A stretch of 50,803 nucleotides of DNA from Clostridia bacterium (GCA_024692685.1 JAILMJ010000025.1:1-50803); one strand, 5' to 3'. Counted from the first letter of the stretch, positions 22,892-31,186 are shown. Made by a program: numbers and translations. The notes: generated by a model not told the origin, from the letters alone.

Positions 22892-24352
22892 TCAGACCGA
22901 AAGCATACATATGGTATCCGCTTTCAGGTCATCGGTAATGCTGAGCAATTCATAAATCTGCTTCATACGTGAAGTGTTTTCTTTTTCAAACATAATCAAC
23001 CCGGCAGAACCGCTGAGTTTTTCAAGCTCATCGGGATTATTGAAAACATTCTCACACATAGCCGCATTTATATCTTTGCTGTTGAGAGCAGAAATCAGCG
23101 AGTTAACCATTTCAACATCCGGTTTATTCTTAAGTCCGTAAAGACTGCTGACAAATGTTACGTTTTCAACATTTCTTTCCTTGCAGGCTATTGCTATTCT
23201 GGAGGCAGCCATTTTTACTTTCTCTTCTGAAGAAAGATTTATCCCGTTGATATTTCTGATTTTGCTTATCAAATTATCAATAAATCCGAAAACTTTCTTT
23301 TTCTTCCGGCCCTCAAGGTCAATCAGAAGAGTACAACCGTTATTGTCTGCAAATGCGGCATAGTCAACAAGCTTCCCTGATATCAAATATTTAACGGCAA
23401 GGAAAACACATCCGGCAAGCACACCTGCAAAAGCGCCTACAAGAACAAACAATTTTTTGAAACTGTTGGGTTTAATATCGGTCGGAATTCTTATCTCGTG
23501 AATAAGGTCATAGTAACTCGCCTGATCTGAACTCAGACCTGCAACAAGTTTGTTAAGTTCAAGTTCTTTATTTTTAGTGTACGAAAGCAATCCAGATTGG
23601 ATAGAAGCAAACTGCTCATCACGGATTGTCTGACTGATTGTGCCGCCTTTAATAAGTTCGTGCGCGGCTATATACTGACTTTCCTCGCACTGTTTTTTCA
23701 TAACTTTATCAATACTTTTGTAAAGCGCTTCTACATCCATGCCGTCAACATAAATCAGCTTAAGGATAAAAAGGCCTTCAGAGCCTGCCGAAGCGTTACC
23801 CATTTCAATTCTGAGAAGCCATTGCAAATCCTGAGGCGTGATATCTACTTCGGAAGAACGGATAATATCGTCTATCGAATCATTGCTTAAAAGATTATTT
23901 TGATATAAAACCACAAGATTACGGATGTAAGTTGTAACAACAGTATTATTGTCGGTCACCGAATCAGAGGAGGATATTTCCGGAATATCCGTAAGCCTGA
24001 TATAATACTCGGTGTTATAAATAAGTTCGTTATACGGATCAACATCAAATATAATCGAACCTCTCAGATGTTCTTCGCTCTTTTTATTCTGAACGGCAAA
24101 ATCAACAAGATCATTTACTTCATTTACTTCATCATCGGTAAGATTCAAGGATGAAATAGTTGACTGAACTATATTATCCGGATCAGCATGAATTTTATTT
24201 ATTTCATCATCCGATTTTTTGCGATTCAGGTAACTGACTCCCGGAACAATAAAAGCAAATATGAGGCAAAAGACAACCAGAATACGCCAATGCTCAACTA
24301 TGTACCAAAACATATTAAGCACATCAATATCTTTTTGCTTATTAAAATTCAT
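22892..24352 (-). CDS. Wzz-type chain-length/export protein with degenerate BY-kinase domain
   Basis: 486-residue membrane protein heading the polysaccharide operon. TM1 is at about 23-41 with the Wzz-like lead MFWYIVEHWRILVVFCLIF. An extracytoplasmic region of about 260 residues contains coiled-coil potential near 240-275, and TM2 is at about 301-323, followed by a cytoplasmic domain (345-486). That domain follows the outline of a BY-kinase: an AASRIAIACKERN helix, the strand VTFVSS, then LYGLKNKPD where the Walker A PxxGKST should be, and GLIMFEKENTSRMKQIYELL, which matches the late strand-helix of Wzc/CapB. No Walker A, Walker B DxD or Tyr cluster remains. The start at 24352 has GGAGG 8 nt upstream; an earlier ATG at 24382 is poorly placed. 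Confidence 0.75.
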   Translation of the reverse strand: MNFNKQKDIDVLNMFWYIVEHWRILVVFCLIFAFIVPGVSYLNRKKSDDEINKIHADPDNIVQSTISSLNLTDDEVNEVNDLVDFAVQNKKSEEHLRGSIIFDVDPYNELIYNTEYYIRLTDIPEISSSDSVTDNNTVVTTYIRNLVVLYQNNLLSNDSIDDIIRSSEVDITPQDLQWLLRIEMGNASAGSEGLFILKLIYVDGMDVEALYKSIDKVMKKQCEESQYIAAHELIKGGTISQTIRDEQFASIQSGLLSYTKNKELELNKLVAGLSSDQASYYDLIHEIRIPTDIKPNSFKKLFVLVGAFAGVLAGCVFLAVKYLISGKLVDYAAFADNNGCTLLIDLEGRKKKKVFGFIDNLISKIRNINGINLSSEEKVKMAASRIAIACKERNVENVTFVSSLYGLKNKPDVEMVNSLISALNSKDINAAMCENVFNNPDELEKLSGSAGLIMFEKENTSRMKQIYELLSITDDLKADTICMLSV

Positions 24353-24390
24353 TACATAATCCTCCATCTTACGATATTGCATCTTTTCTT

Positions 24391-24419
24391 ATTATATACT
24401 TATTCAATATAGTTGTCAA
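24391..24419 (-). promoter_or_regulatory. Consensus sigma-A promoter of the polysaccharide operon
   Basis: Minus strand: -35 TTGACA (24419-24414), 17-bp spacer, -10 TATAAT (24396-24391), both perfect. The leader would be about 32 nt, leaving no room for an attenuator. It is the only strong promoter found upstream of the twelve co-directional genes down to 10540. Confidence 0.88.
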
Positions 24420-24424
24420 TAATA

Positions 24425-24465
24425 TAAAATAAAAGAAGACCGGATGAAACTTTGATATCATCCGG
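24425..24465 (-). terminator. Intrinsic terminator downstream of the secreted phosphodiesterase gene
   Basis: An 8-bp stem CCGGATGA/TCATCCGG (24440-24447 with 24458-24465) is followed on the minus strand by TCTTCTTTTATTTTATATT. It separates the phosphodiesterase unit from the polysaccharide operon promoter, which starts only 6 bp further on. Confidence 0.8.
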
Positions 24466-24515
24466 GTCGATATTTGGCAAAAATATGCAGAGATTAAAAT
24501 AAATACATATTAAAA

Positions 24516-25532
24516 TCAATCAAAAATACTGTAGAAGAAAACAACAATATTCAGAAAAAACGAGCTGATAGAATCGAGTAATCCGTCAAGTAATCCGGTT
24601 TTGTAAGGCTCAACTGTTTTTTCTGATTTTTCGCCGAACAAACCTTCCGGAAGAACTGACGTCATATGTTCAGGCTGCTCAATTCCAAGTGAATAAAGAA
24701 CAATTGAAGCAACATCACGTGTTTTTACATCTTCACTCAGAAGCATTTTATTAACCGAATCGCCGGCTACTCCTAGCACAGCGGAGCTTTCTTCGACAGT
24801 CTGACCGCCATGACCGTCAACGGTTTCACCGTGGTCTGCTACAACAATAAAAAGGCTGTCTTTCATAAGTCCGTTAGTGGCAACAGCATCGTATATTTTC
24901 CCGAGATAGCCGTCTGCCTTTTCGGCAGCTTTATAGTATTGATCGCTGAATCCTCCGTAAGTATGCGCAGCATGGTCGACACTGTCAAGCTGGACAAACA
25001 TAAGGGTCGGTTCATTACCGGAGTTTAAATAATTTACAATTGACTGAACTACCAGAGGATCGGTTCCCCTGTTGATTTTATTTACATTCAAATCATTTTC
25101 GATAATACCGTGATTGATAGCCGACCAATTATTAAACGAAACAAGTTCGGCATCAGGAAACTGATTTCTGGCATAGTAAAATACGGTATTATTACCGGAC
25201 GAAGAATCGCGTTCGTTATTTTCACACCAACCATTATCAAATTTATGAACATCATACGCAACCCCGGTAAGAATAGAGCCCCAATTCTGTGCGCTGACGG
25301 TGATATACTCAGTGTGCGCATTGTATCTGTATGCATTATCAGCAAATATACGGTCAAAGTTCGGTGAATCAACCTTTTCCCACGCAGCACCGCAACCGTC
25401 AACACCGATTATAAAGACGTGTTTATATGCGCCAAAACTGTTAAATGTATCTGCGCTTTCATCAGCGTACGCAAATGAGGCACAACCAAAAAGCAAAATA
25501 ACAGAAAGAAGAACAGAAATTGATTTTTTCAT
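24516..25532 (-). CDS. Secreted alkaline-phosphatase-superfamily phosphodiesterase/phosphatase
   Basis: 338-residue exported hydrolase. The signal peptide is MKKSISVLLSVILLFGCASF with probable cleavage after AYA (residue 23); C17 in LFGC is a poor lipobox. Metal-ligand segments of the type I phosphodiesterase/sulfatase-like superfamily are present: IIGVDGCG with D45, the nucleophile region TVSAQNWGSILTGV (Ser/Thr near 80), LDSVDHAAHTYGG, and VVADHGETVDGHGG. Substrate may be a nucleotide, phospholipid or polymer phosphodiester. The last 26 residues (313-338) are a hydrophobic aromatic tail (SSFFLNIVVFFYSIFD) without positive charges or a sortase motif. It follows the lipoprotein gene by 16 nt and ends at the terminator 24425-24465. 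Confidence 0.85.
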   Translation of the reverse strand: MKKSISVLLSVILLFGCASFAYADESADTFNSFGAYKHVFIIGVDGCGAAWEKVDSPNFDRIFADNAYRYNAHTEYITVSAQNWGSILTGVAYDVHKFDNGWCENNERDSSSGNNTVFYYARNQFPDAELVSFNNWSAINHGIIENDLNVNKINRGTDPLVVQSIVNYLNSGNEPTLMFVQLDSVDHAAHTYGGFSDQYYKAAEKADGYLGKIYDAVATNGLMKDSLFIVVADHGETVDGHGGQTVEESSAVLGVAGDSVNKMLLSEDVKTRDVASIVLYSLGIEQPEHMTSVLPEGLFGEKSEKTVEPYKTGLLDGLLDSISSFFLNIVVFFYSIFD

Positions 25533-25548
25533 TACAACATCATCCTAT

Positions 25549-26088
25549 CTATTTAATATTTTCTGCAGATACTTCAAGAACGGTCTTAAGAACTTCCCAG
25601 GAATCTCCTGCTCGTACGGAATATACATAACCATACATTCCGCCTGCGCCCGCGTCATCAAACTGAGCTCTGACAGCATCATAATCAACAAGAGAGTTAT
25701 CAACAAGTCTAATTATTCCGTCTTCACTATTATCAGAAATAACAGATTTATAATTTGCCTTTTCATCATCACTGAGTCCGGCAACAGCTGAATCTAAAAG
25801 ACTTTTAACCTCATCAGCATCTTCCTGAAAAAGATTGTTGGCAACGGCAAATTCGAGAAGAGCCTTTGCTGCAACTGCTTTTGCAAGACTTGAACCCGCA
25901 ACTCCGGGATGGTAATTCAGAACGGATGCAACAAGAGCGGAATAATCCGGGGCAGCTGTATCTGTTGACTGATCGGAAATCACATCGGAGTCCGCCTCCA
26001 TTTCGGCGGTTTCAGTTTTCGAAGAATTACAGGATACCAGCGTAAAGGCCAAAGACAGCGCCAGTAAACATACAAAAATTTTCTTCAT
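25549..26088 (-). CDS. Putative lipoprotein, function unknown
   Basis: 179-residue exported protein with a type II signal peptide (MKKIFVCLLALSLAFT) and lipobox LVSC, so C20 should be lipidated. An acidic Ser/Thr/Asp linker (about 21-48) is followed by a helical domain with Ala-rich segments (SLAKAVAAKALLEFAVANNLF, SLLDSAVAGLSDDEK) and a short C-terminal beta part YGYVYSVRAGDSWEVL. I do not recognise the family. It is the first gene of a two-gene unit with the secreted phosphodiesterase, so it may assist or anchor it. AGGAGG precedes the ATG. Confidence 0.8.
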   Translation of the reverse strand: MKKIFVCLLALSLAFTLVSCNSSKTETAEMEADSDVISDQSTDTAAPDYSALVASVLNYHPGVAGSSLAKAVAAKALLEFAVANNLFQEDADEVKSLLDSAVAGLSDDEKANYKSVISDNSEDGIIRLVDNSLVDYDAVRAQFDDAGAGGMYGYVYSVRAGDSWEVLKTVLEVSAENIK

Positions 26089-26109
26089 TTTATTCCTCCT
26101 TTTTTAAAT

Positions 26110-26138
26110 ATTATACACCTTAAAACTATAATTGTCAT
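26110..26138 (-). promoter_or_regulatory. Sigma-A promoter for the lipoprotein-phosphodiesterase unit
   Basis: Minus strand: -35 ATGACA (26138-26133), 17-bp spacer, -10 TATAAT (26115-26110). It is divergent from the transporter promoter 79 bp away, which has the same ATGACA -35. Confidence 0.72.
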
Positions 26139-26216
26139 CATTTTTTCACGATCATATCTTAGAATCCAACTGAAATTATAACTAAAATTTGAGTTGCCTT
26201 TTTGTGTAAATGAATA

Positions 26217-26245
26217 ATGACAAAATATATTATTTATGATATACT
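26217..26245 (+). promoter_or_regulatory. Sigma-A promoter for the GPH transporter gene
   Basis: -35 ATGACA (26217-26222), 17-bp spacer, -10 TATACT (26240-26245). The remaining divergent intergenic DNA between 26139 and 26216 is A+T-rich and shows no obvious operator. Confidence 0.7.
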
Positions 26246-26273
26246 TTAATAAATATATTTTAGGAGTGGTATG

Positions 26274-27839
26274 ATGGGAAAAAAGATTAAAGATCCCAAT
26301 GTCAAGACTTACAGCGGTAAAGAACTTACCGGCTATCTTATAGGTCTTGCCGGCCAGAATATGATATACAATATCATCAGCAGTGGCCTAATGTTTTATT
26401 TTCAGAGCGTTATTTTCCTTCCCGCTATGGCATACAGTACAATTGTTGCCATTGCCCGTGTTTGGGATGCTATCAACGACCCGATGATGGGCTCAATAGT
26501 TGATAAAACCGACACAAAATGGGGCAAATGCAAACCTTATCTGTTGTTTGTGCCCGCAATTGTTTGTGTTGTAACTGTTCTTTGTTTCATTAATGGTCAG
26601 TATCCGGCTGCACAAAGCACGGGAGCAAGAATTCTGATTGTCGGTTGGGCTGCGGTTTCATATATACTCTGGGGTATGAGTTATACCGCCGGGGATATTC
26701 CTCTTTGGGGCGTTACCTCTTTGATGACAGAGAATCAGAAAGACCGCGGCAAGGTACTTGCACTTGCCAGAATTGTTGCAACAGCAGGCGTTCTCGGTAT
26801 GGCTGTTCAGTTTCTCGCGCCTTCGCTCAAGGGCTTCTTTGCTGCCAGAGGCGTAGCTGACGACGCCACGCAGCTTCAGTATTCTTTCATAATGCTTGCT
26901 GTAATTGTCACGGTTGTCTCATCAATTCTGTTCCAGTTCGCGGGTTTGTCAGTTAAAGAAAAAGTTAAGCAGCAAACCGCTGAGCATCATACAATTAAAG
27001 AAAACTTTCAGACAATGTGGAAATGCCTTCCGTTCCGTCAGCTGCTTATCTCCGGCGTCTTAAGAAGTCCGATTCAGCTTCTTTCAACTGTTGCGCTTAC
27101 TCTTGTTATTTATTACTTTTTTGATAACGATCCCGGCAGGGCTCTCGGCGGAGAAGGCGGGCTCAACATTACGCTTGTCATTCAGGTTCTGATAATCGCA
27201 ATCGGCATTTTCGGAGGCATGCTTGTAGCTTCTGCCGTTACTCCAGGCCTCACCTCAAAAATTGAAAAGAAAAAATTATATAATTTTTACTCTGTAGCAG
27301 GTGCTGTTCCGTTTGTTTTAGTATTTGTCGTATTCAAGGTTTTCGGCGAAGCTCTGAAGACCAATTTTGCAGTTTCCGTACTCCTCGGTCTTGTATTCTT
27401 CGCGGCATCCTGGGCTCAGGGCGGGCTCAACGTTCTTCAGTCCATTATGATTGCAGACTGTGTTGACTATGAAGAATATCATAACGGAATCCGTCCCGAC
27501 GGCGTTTTCTTCTCCGGTCAGAGTTTTATTACAAAACTTTCTGCAGGAATAGCTACTATTATTCAGGGAATCGCATTCAGCGTTGTACATTTCAGTGCAG
27601 ATAATGTTAAAATTGTCAATGATGCACTCGCAACAGGCGCTTCTCATTTCTCGCACGACTTCACAAACTATGCCGCCGCAATGTTCTTCCTTGTTTCAAT
27701 TCCGCCGGCAATAGGCATGATTCTTTCCGCAATACCGACATCAAAATATGCTCTTCCGAATTCAGAGCATAGGAGAATACTTGCCGAACTGATTGAAAAA
27801 CGTCACTCCGCTGATAAATGTGAAAGTGACGCCGAATAA
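26274..27839 (+). CDS. GPH-family (MelB-like) sugar:cation symporter
   Basis: 521-residue membrane transporter with about 12 helices. The N-terminus shows the GPH signature: GKELTGYLIGLAGQNMIYN and, in loop 2-3, WDAINDPMMGSIVDKTDTKWGKCKPYLL, where the MelB family keeps the cation- and sugar-site Asp residues. A second conserved block is SIMIADCVDYEEYHNGIRPDGVFFSGQSFITKL. Family members import glycosides, pentosides or hexuronides with Na+ or H+. No sugar hydrolase or regulator adjoins it, so the substrate is open. Two ATGs are in tandem; the second (26274) has the better spacing to GGAG. It has its own promoter and terminator. Confidence 0.9.
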   Translation: MGKKIKDPNVKTYSGKELTGYLIGLAGQNMIYNIISSGLMFYFQSVIFLPAMAYSTIVAIARVWDAINDPMMGSIVDKTDTKWGKCKPYLLFVPAIVCVVTVLCFINGQYPAAQSTGARILIVGWAAVSYILWGMSYTAGDIPLWGVTSLMTENQKDRGKVLALARIVATAGVLGMAVQFLAPSLKGFFAARGVADDATQLQYSFIMLAVIVTVVSSILFQFAGLSVKEKVKQQTAEHHTIKENFQTMWKCLPFRQLLISGVLRSPIQLLSTVALTLVIYYFFDNDPGRALGGEGGLNITLVIQVLIIAIGIFGGMLVASAVTPGLTSKIEKKKLYNFYSVAGAVPFVLVFVVFKVFGEALKTNFAVSVLLGLVFFAASWAQGGLNVLQSIMIADCVDYEEYHNGIRPDGVFFSGQSFITKLSAGIATIIQGIAFSVVHFSADNVKIVNDALATGASHFSHDFTNYAAAMFFLVSIPPAIGMILSAIPTSKYALPNSEHRRILAELIEKRHSADKCESDAE

Positions 27840-27852
27840 TAAAAATATTAAG

Positions 27853-27884
27853 GCCTCGCCCGAGAAATCCGGCGAGGCTGTTTT
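27853..27884 (+). terminator. Intrinsic terminator downstream of the GPH transporter
   Basis: 8-bp stem GCCTCGCC/GGCGAGGC (27853-27860 with 27871-27878) followed by TGTTTT. The T-tract is short, so read-through into the flavoprotein gene 18 nt later is plausible. Confidence 0.75.
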
Positions 27885-27901
27885 GAATAAGGTGAGTATA
27901 T

Positions 27902-29221
27902 ATGAGAAAAATTCTTGTTTGCGGAGCAGGTCACGGCGGTCTTGCCGCTTCAATAATCCTCGCTGAAAACGGCTTTGAAGTAACCGTACTTGAAAAGGCG
28001 GAAAATGAAATAATGATCGGTCATGAATGGGAAGACAGATTTGACTTTTCTAATCTTACCGGTATTCTCGGCATAAAAGAAGAAGATTTGCCTGATGATA
28101 TATGGAGATACAGAGGTAACAGCGTATTTCTAAGTCCCTCAAAAAAAACCGGAGTTGAAATATCTTTTTCCGGAGATAACAGGCAGAAAATTATGTGGAG
28201 GAAACCGCTTATATCTCTTTTGATAAAAAAGGCCAAGGAATCAGGAGTGAAAATATTATACGAAATAACAGTAAACGGACCTGTAATTAAAAATGGCCGT
28301 GTAACCGGAGTTGAAACTACCGACGGCACTTTTTCAGGTGATTTGATAATTGATTCGTGCGGTGTATTCTCAGTATTGAGAATGAACCTGCCGCGTGAAT
28401 ACGGCATAGAATGCAAACCGAAATACGGGGACCTGTTTTATGCCCGGAGAGCATATTATGATAAATGTGAAGACGTTATTCCCGATTATCCGTTTGAGGT
28501 ATATCTGTATCACGAAAAAGAACAGGGACTTTCCTGGCTTTGCACAAACAAAAACAGCGTGGATATCCTGATAGGCAGAGTGTATGAACTTACAGATGAA
28601 AAGATAAACGAGCAACTTGAAATATTCAGGAACGAGCACCCCTGGACAGGAAAGACTATACTGAACGGCGGCCAAAGAGCAGTTATTCCCGTAAGACGCT
28701 CTCTTCCGCTGATGATAGCTGACGGATATGCCGCTGTCGGTGACAGTGCTTTTATGACTATGCCAATGAACGGTATGGGTATAGACCTGTCCTTAAACGC
28801 AGGCAAACTGCTCGCCGATACTTTGATAAATCACAGAAACGAAGAATTTAACAATGAAGTTCTTTGGGAATATAACAGAAACTTTCACATCAGATACGGT
28901 TGTGAAGCCGCGAAAAACGACGGACTGAAATGCGCTATTCTTTCTTTACCTCCGGAGGGAGTTGACTTTCTGTTTGATAATAAAATCATACAATCAAGCG
29001 ATCTCGCCGGCGGAGGAAGAAACATCAGTTTTTCTACTCTTATGGGTAAATTTGTCAGAGGAATGAAAAAACCGGGATATTTCTTTACTCTGCTCAAAGG
29101 TCTGATTCACGGTGCCGCAGTTTCAAAATTATACAAAAATCCCCCCGTGAAGTATAACCTTGAGGAAATATCACGGTGGGATGAAAAAATCAGAAGAAAA
29201 GATATTAAAATAGATAATTAG
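27902..29221 (+). CDS. FAD-dependent oxidoreductase, geranylgeranyl-reductase/halogenase-like
   Basis: 439-residue flavoprotein. The FAD dinucleotide motif is at the N-terminus (LVCGAGHGGLAASI, then EVTVLEKAE), and the second FAD motif is GYAAVGDSAFMTMPMNGMGIDLSLNAGKLLAD, typical of the geranylgeranyl reductase and tryptophan-halogenase superfamily. No transmembrane helix is present, though a hydrophobic patch near the C-terminus (GYFFTLLKGLIHGAA) could lie on the membrane. The substrate may be a lipid or isoprenoid, but this is inference. AAGGTG precedes the ATG. No own promoter was found. Its TAG stop overlaps the stop of the converging membrane-protein gene by 4 bp. Confidence 0.8.
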   Translation: MRKILVCGAGHGGLAASIILAENGFEVTVLEKAENEIMIGHEWEDRFDFSNLTGILGIKEEDLPDDIWRYRGNSVFLSPSKKTGVEISFSGDNRQKIMWRKPLISLLIKKAKESGVKILYEITVNGPVIKNGRVTGVETTDGTFSGDLIIDSCGVFSVLRMNLPREYGIECKPKYGDLFYARRAYYDKCEDVIPDYPFEVYLYHEKEQGLSWLCTNKNSVDILIGRVYELTDEKINEQLEIFRNEHPWTGKTILNGGQRAVIPVRRSLPLMIADGYAAVGDSAFMTMPMNGMGIDLSLNAGKLLADTLINHRNEEFNNEVLWEYNRNFHIRYGCEAAKNDGLKCAILSLPPEGVDFLFDNKIIQSSDLAGGGRNISFSTLMGKFVRGMKKPGYFFTLLKGLIHGAAVSKLYKNPPVKYNLEEISRWDEKIRRKDIKIDN

Positions 29222-29997
29222 TCTGCTTTGTTCTCTTCTTTAATTCTTTTATTATGAATGGCGTTAAGCGCACAGCCAACTCCGAAAAATATTGCCGAAA
29301 GAATTATAACAACAGCGGCAAGCAGACCTACTCCGATTGCCCCTGAATAAACCTTATCTTTAAACAGCATACCGAACATCTGTCTGCCGTTAAGGAAAGG
29401 ATACGGATAAAAGCCGTCAAAAGCTCCCCAGATGATGCACATAATGAAGTAACATATAGGATAGATAAGATATGAAAGAGCATATTTTACTTTGGGTATT
29501 TTTCTGTTCTCAACGGGGAAAAACCAGAAAGCAGTAAACATTACAGGCGTAATAAGATGATTCCAGGTGTTAACAACATTTGAGAACCACATTCCGCCTG
29601 TGGAAACGCCGTTTATCTCAGTCGGAAAAGTTCCGCCGCCGAAAGGCAAAAGAACGCAGAAGTAAATAATGCCGGTCACTGCAATATAGAGTGTAATACC
29701 GCCTCTCAGGCCGTCATTGTCGGTAAATCTACGGAGTTTTTCATTACCGAAAACGCCCAATGCAAACAGAATAAGGTAAACATCAACGAAAATATTGCTC
29801 TCGTTGGTAAACATTCTCAGAAAAGTAAAACCGCTTTTATCATTTGTGATTATCTGGTTTTCGATGAGATAATCCATATGAGGTCTTAATATGGCTTCAT
29901 AACTGAAAATATGGTGGGCCATAAGGAGAATCCCGAATACGCCGAATAATAAGCAAAACACTGCAAACGCCTTTGAACGGATTAAACTGGTTTTCAT
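29218..29997 (-). CDS. Pr6Pr-like integral membrane protein
   Basis: About 259 residues with seven hydrophobic segments. The pattern MFTNESNIFVDVYLILFAL, GGMWFSNVVNTWNHLITPVMFTAFWFFPVE and ALSYLIYPICYFIMCIIWGAFDGFYPYPFL resembles the Pr6Pr family (YFTxxSN...H...P...W...YP), whose function is unknown. ATGs at 30018, 30000 and 29997 are in frame; AAAGGAG is spaced 8 nt from 29997, which is taken as the start. The 30018 codon lies within the 3' end of ychF, so the two genes are tightly linked and probably co-transcribed. Confidence 0.72.
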   Translation of the reverse strand: MKTSLIRSKAFAVFCLLFGVFGILLMAHHIFSYEAILRPHMDYLIENQIITNDKSGFTFLRMFTNESNIFVDVYLILFALGVFGNEKLRRFTDNDGLRGGITLYIAVTGIIYFCVLLPFGGGTFPTEINGVSTGGMWFSNVVNTWNHLITPVMFTAFWFFPVENRKIPKVKYALSYLIYPICYFIMCIIWGAFDGFYPYPFLNGRQMFGMLFKDKVYSGAIGVGLLAAVVIILSAIFFGVGCALNAIHNKRIKEENKAD

Positions 29998-30010
29998 CAT
30001 TATCGCTCCT

Positions 30011-31105
30011 TTAAACATTAAATCTGAATAAAACGACGTCGCCGTCTTTCATGACATAATCCTTTCCTTCACTGCGAACAAGCCCTTTTTCCTTTGCTGC
30101 AGCCATAGAGCCGTTGTCAATAAGATCATCGTATGAAATAACCTCAGCTCTGATAAAGCCGCGCTCAAAATCACTGTGTATTTTACCGGCGGCCTGAGGA
30201 GCTTTTGTGCCCTTTTTGATAGTCCACGCCCTGACCTCAGGCTGACCTGCGGTCAAATAGGAAATCAAACCGAGAAGTGAATAACTCTTTTTGATAAGCA
30301 AATCAAGTCCGCCGCTTTCAACGCCGAGTTCACTCAGGAACATCTCTTTTTCGTCATTATCTAATGAAGCAATCTCCGCTTCCAACTCAGCGCAGATAGG
30401 TATGACTTCGCTTCCTTCTTTTTCGGCTATTTCGCATACTTTTTTATAATTGGCATTACTGTCAATACCGCCGGCAAAATCATCCTCACTCATATTACAG
30501 GCATAGATAACAGGCTTTGATGTAAGCAAAGCCATCTCTTTTATCCATTCGGTTTCGTTATCGTCTAAATCCAGATTGCGAGCGGGAATATTGCTTTCAA
30601 GAGATGATTGAAGTTTTTTCAGAAATTCAAGTTCAGAGGCAAGGGACTTATCCCCTTTCATCGCCTTGGCAACTCTGTCAATTCTGCGTTCGACAATTTC
30701 AAGATCCGAAAAAATAAGCTCAAGATTTATCGTTTCTATGTCCCTGACGGGATCAACGGTTGTATCAACATGGATAATATCGTCATCTTCAAAGCATCTG
30801 ACAACGTGAATAACCGCATCAACTTCTCTTATATGAGAGAGAAATTTGTTGCCGAGGCCTTCTCCTTTTGATGCGCCTCTGACAAGCCCGGCTATATCTA
30901 CAAATTCTATAACAGCCGGTGTGATTTTAACAGGATTGTAGATTTCCGCAAGTTTATTCAGTCTTTCATCGGGAACAGCCACAACGCCTACATTAGGCTC
31001 AATGGTACAAAAAGCGTAATTGGCGCTTTGAGCCCCGGCATTGGTAACTGCGTTGAAAAGCGTACTTTTGCCAACGTTCGGTAAACCTACAATACCAAGT
31101 TTCAT
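30011..31105 (-). CDS. ychF: Redox-regulated ATPase/GTPase YchF
   Basis: Obg-family P-loop ATPase associated with the ribosome; 364 residues from the ATG at 31105, the standard length. G1 is [12 protein letters not shown] at the extreme N-terminus, followed by [37 protein letters not shown] (G3), a central coiled coil and the C-terminal TGS domain ending [21 protein letters not shown]. The ATP-specific N-x-x-E replaces NKxD (CNMSEDDF). The frame runs 22 codons further upstream, but that part is low-complexity and does not match the family. It is read from the promoter at 31140-31168. Confidence 0.96.
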   Translation of the reverse strand: MKLGIVGLPNVGKSTLFNAVTNAGAQSANYAFCTIEPNVGVVAVPDERLNKLAEIYNPVKITPAVIEFVDIAGLVRGASKGEGLGNKFLSHIREVDAVIHVVRCFEDDDIIHVDTTVDPVRDIETINLELIFSDLEIVERRIDRVAKAMKGDKSLASELEFLKKLQSSLESNIPARNLDLDDNETEWIKEMALLTSKPVIYACNMSEDDFAGGIDSNANYKKVCEIAEKEGSEVIPICAELEAEIASLDNDEKEMFLSELGVESGGLDLLIKKSYSLLGLISYLTAGQPEVRAWTIKKGTKAPQAAGKIHSDFERGFIRAEVISYDDLIDNGSMAAAKEKGLVRSEGKDYVMKDGDVVLFRFNV

Positions 31106-31139
31106 CAATATCTGTCCCTTCCAAGAAATTACAAAATAA

Positions 31140-31168
31140 ATTATACAATAGAGGGTAAAAAAAAACAA
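31140..31168 (-). promoter_or_regulatory. Sigma-A promoter for ychF
   Basis: Minus strand: -35 TTGTTT (31168-31163), 17-bp spacer containing a T-run, -10 TATAAT (31145-31140). Confidence 0.6.
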
Positions 31169-31186
31169 CATATTTTTAATTTATTA

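Noticed and set aside
24516..25532. Lipoprotein status for the secreted phosphodiesterase because of Cys17
   Set aside because: The motif LFGC has Phe at -2, which is a poor lipobox, and AYA at 21-23 is a good signal peptidase I site.
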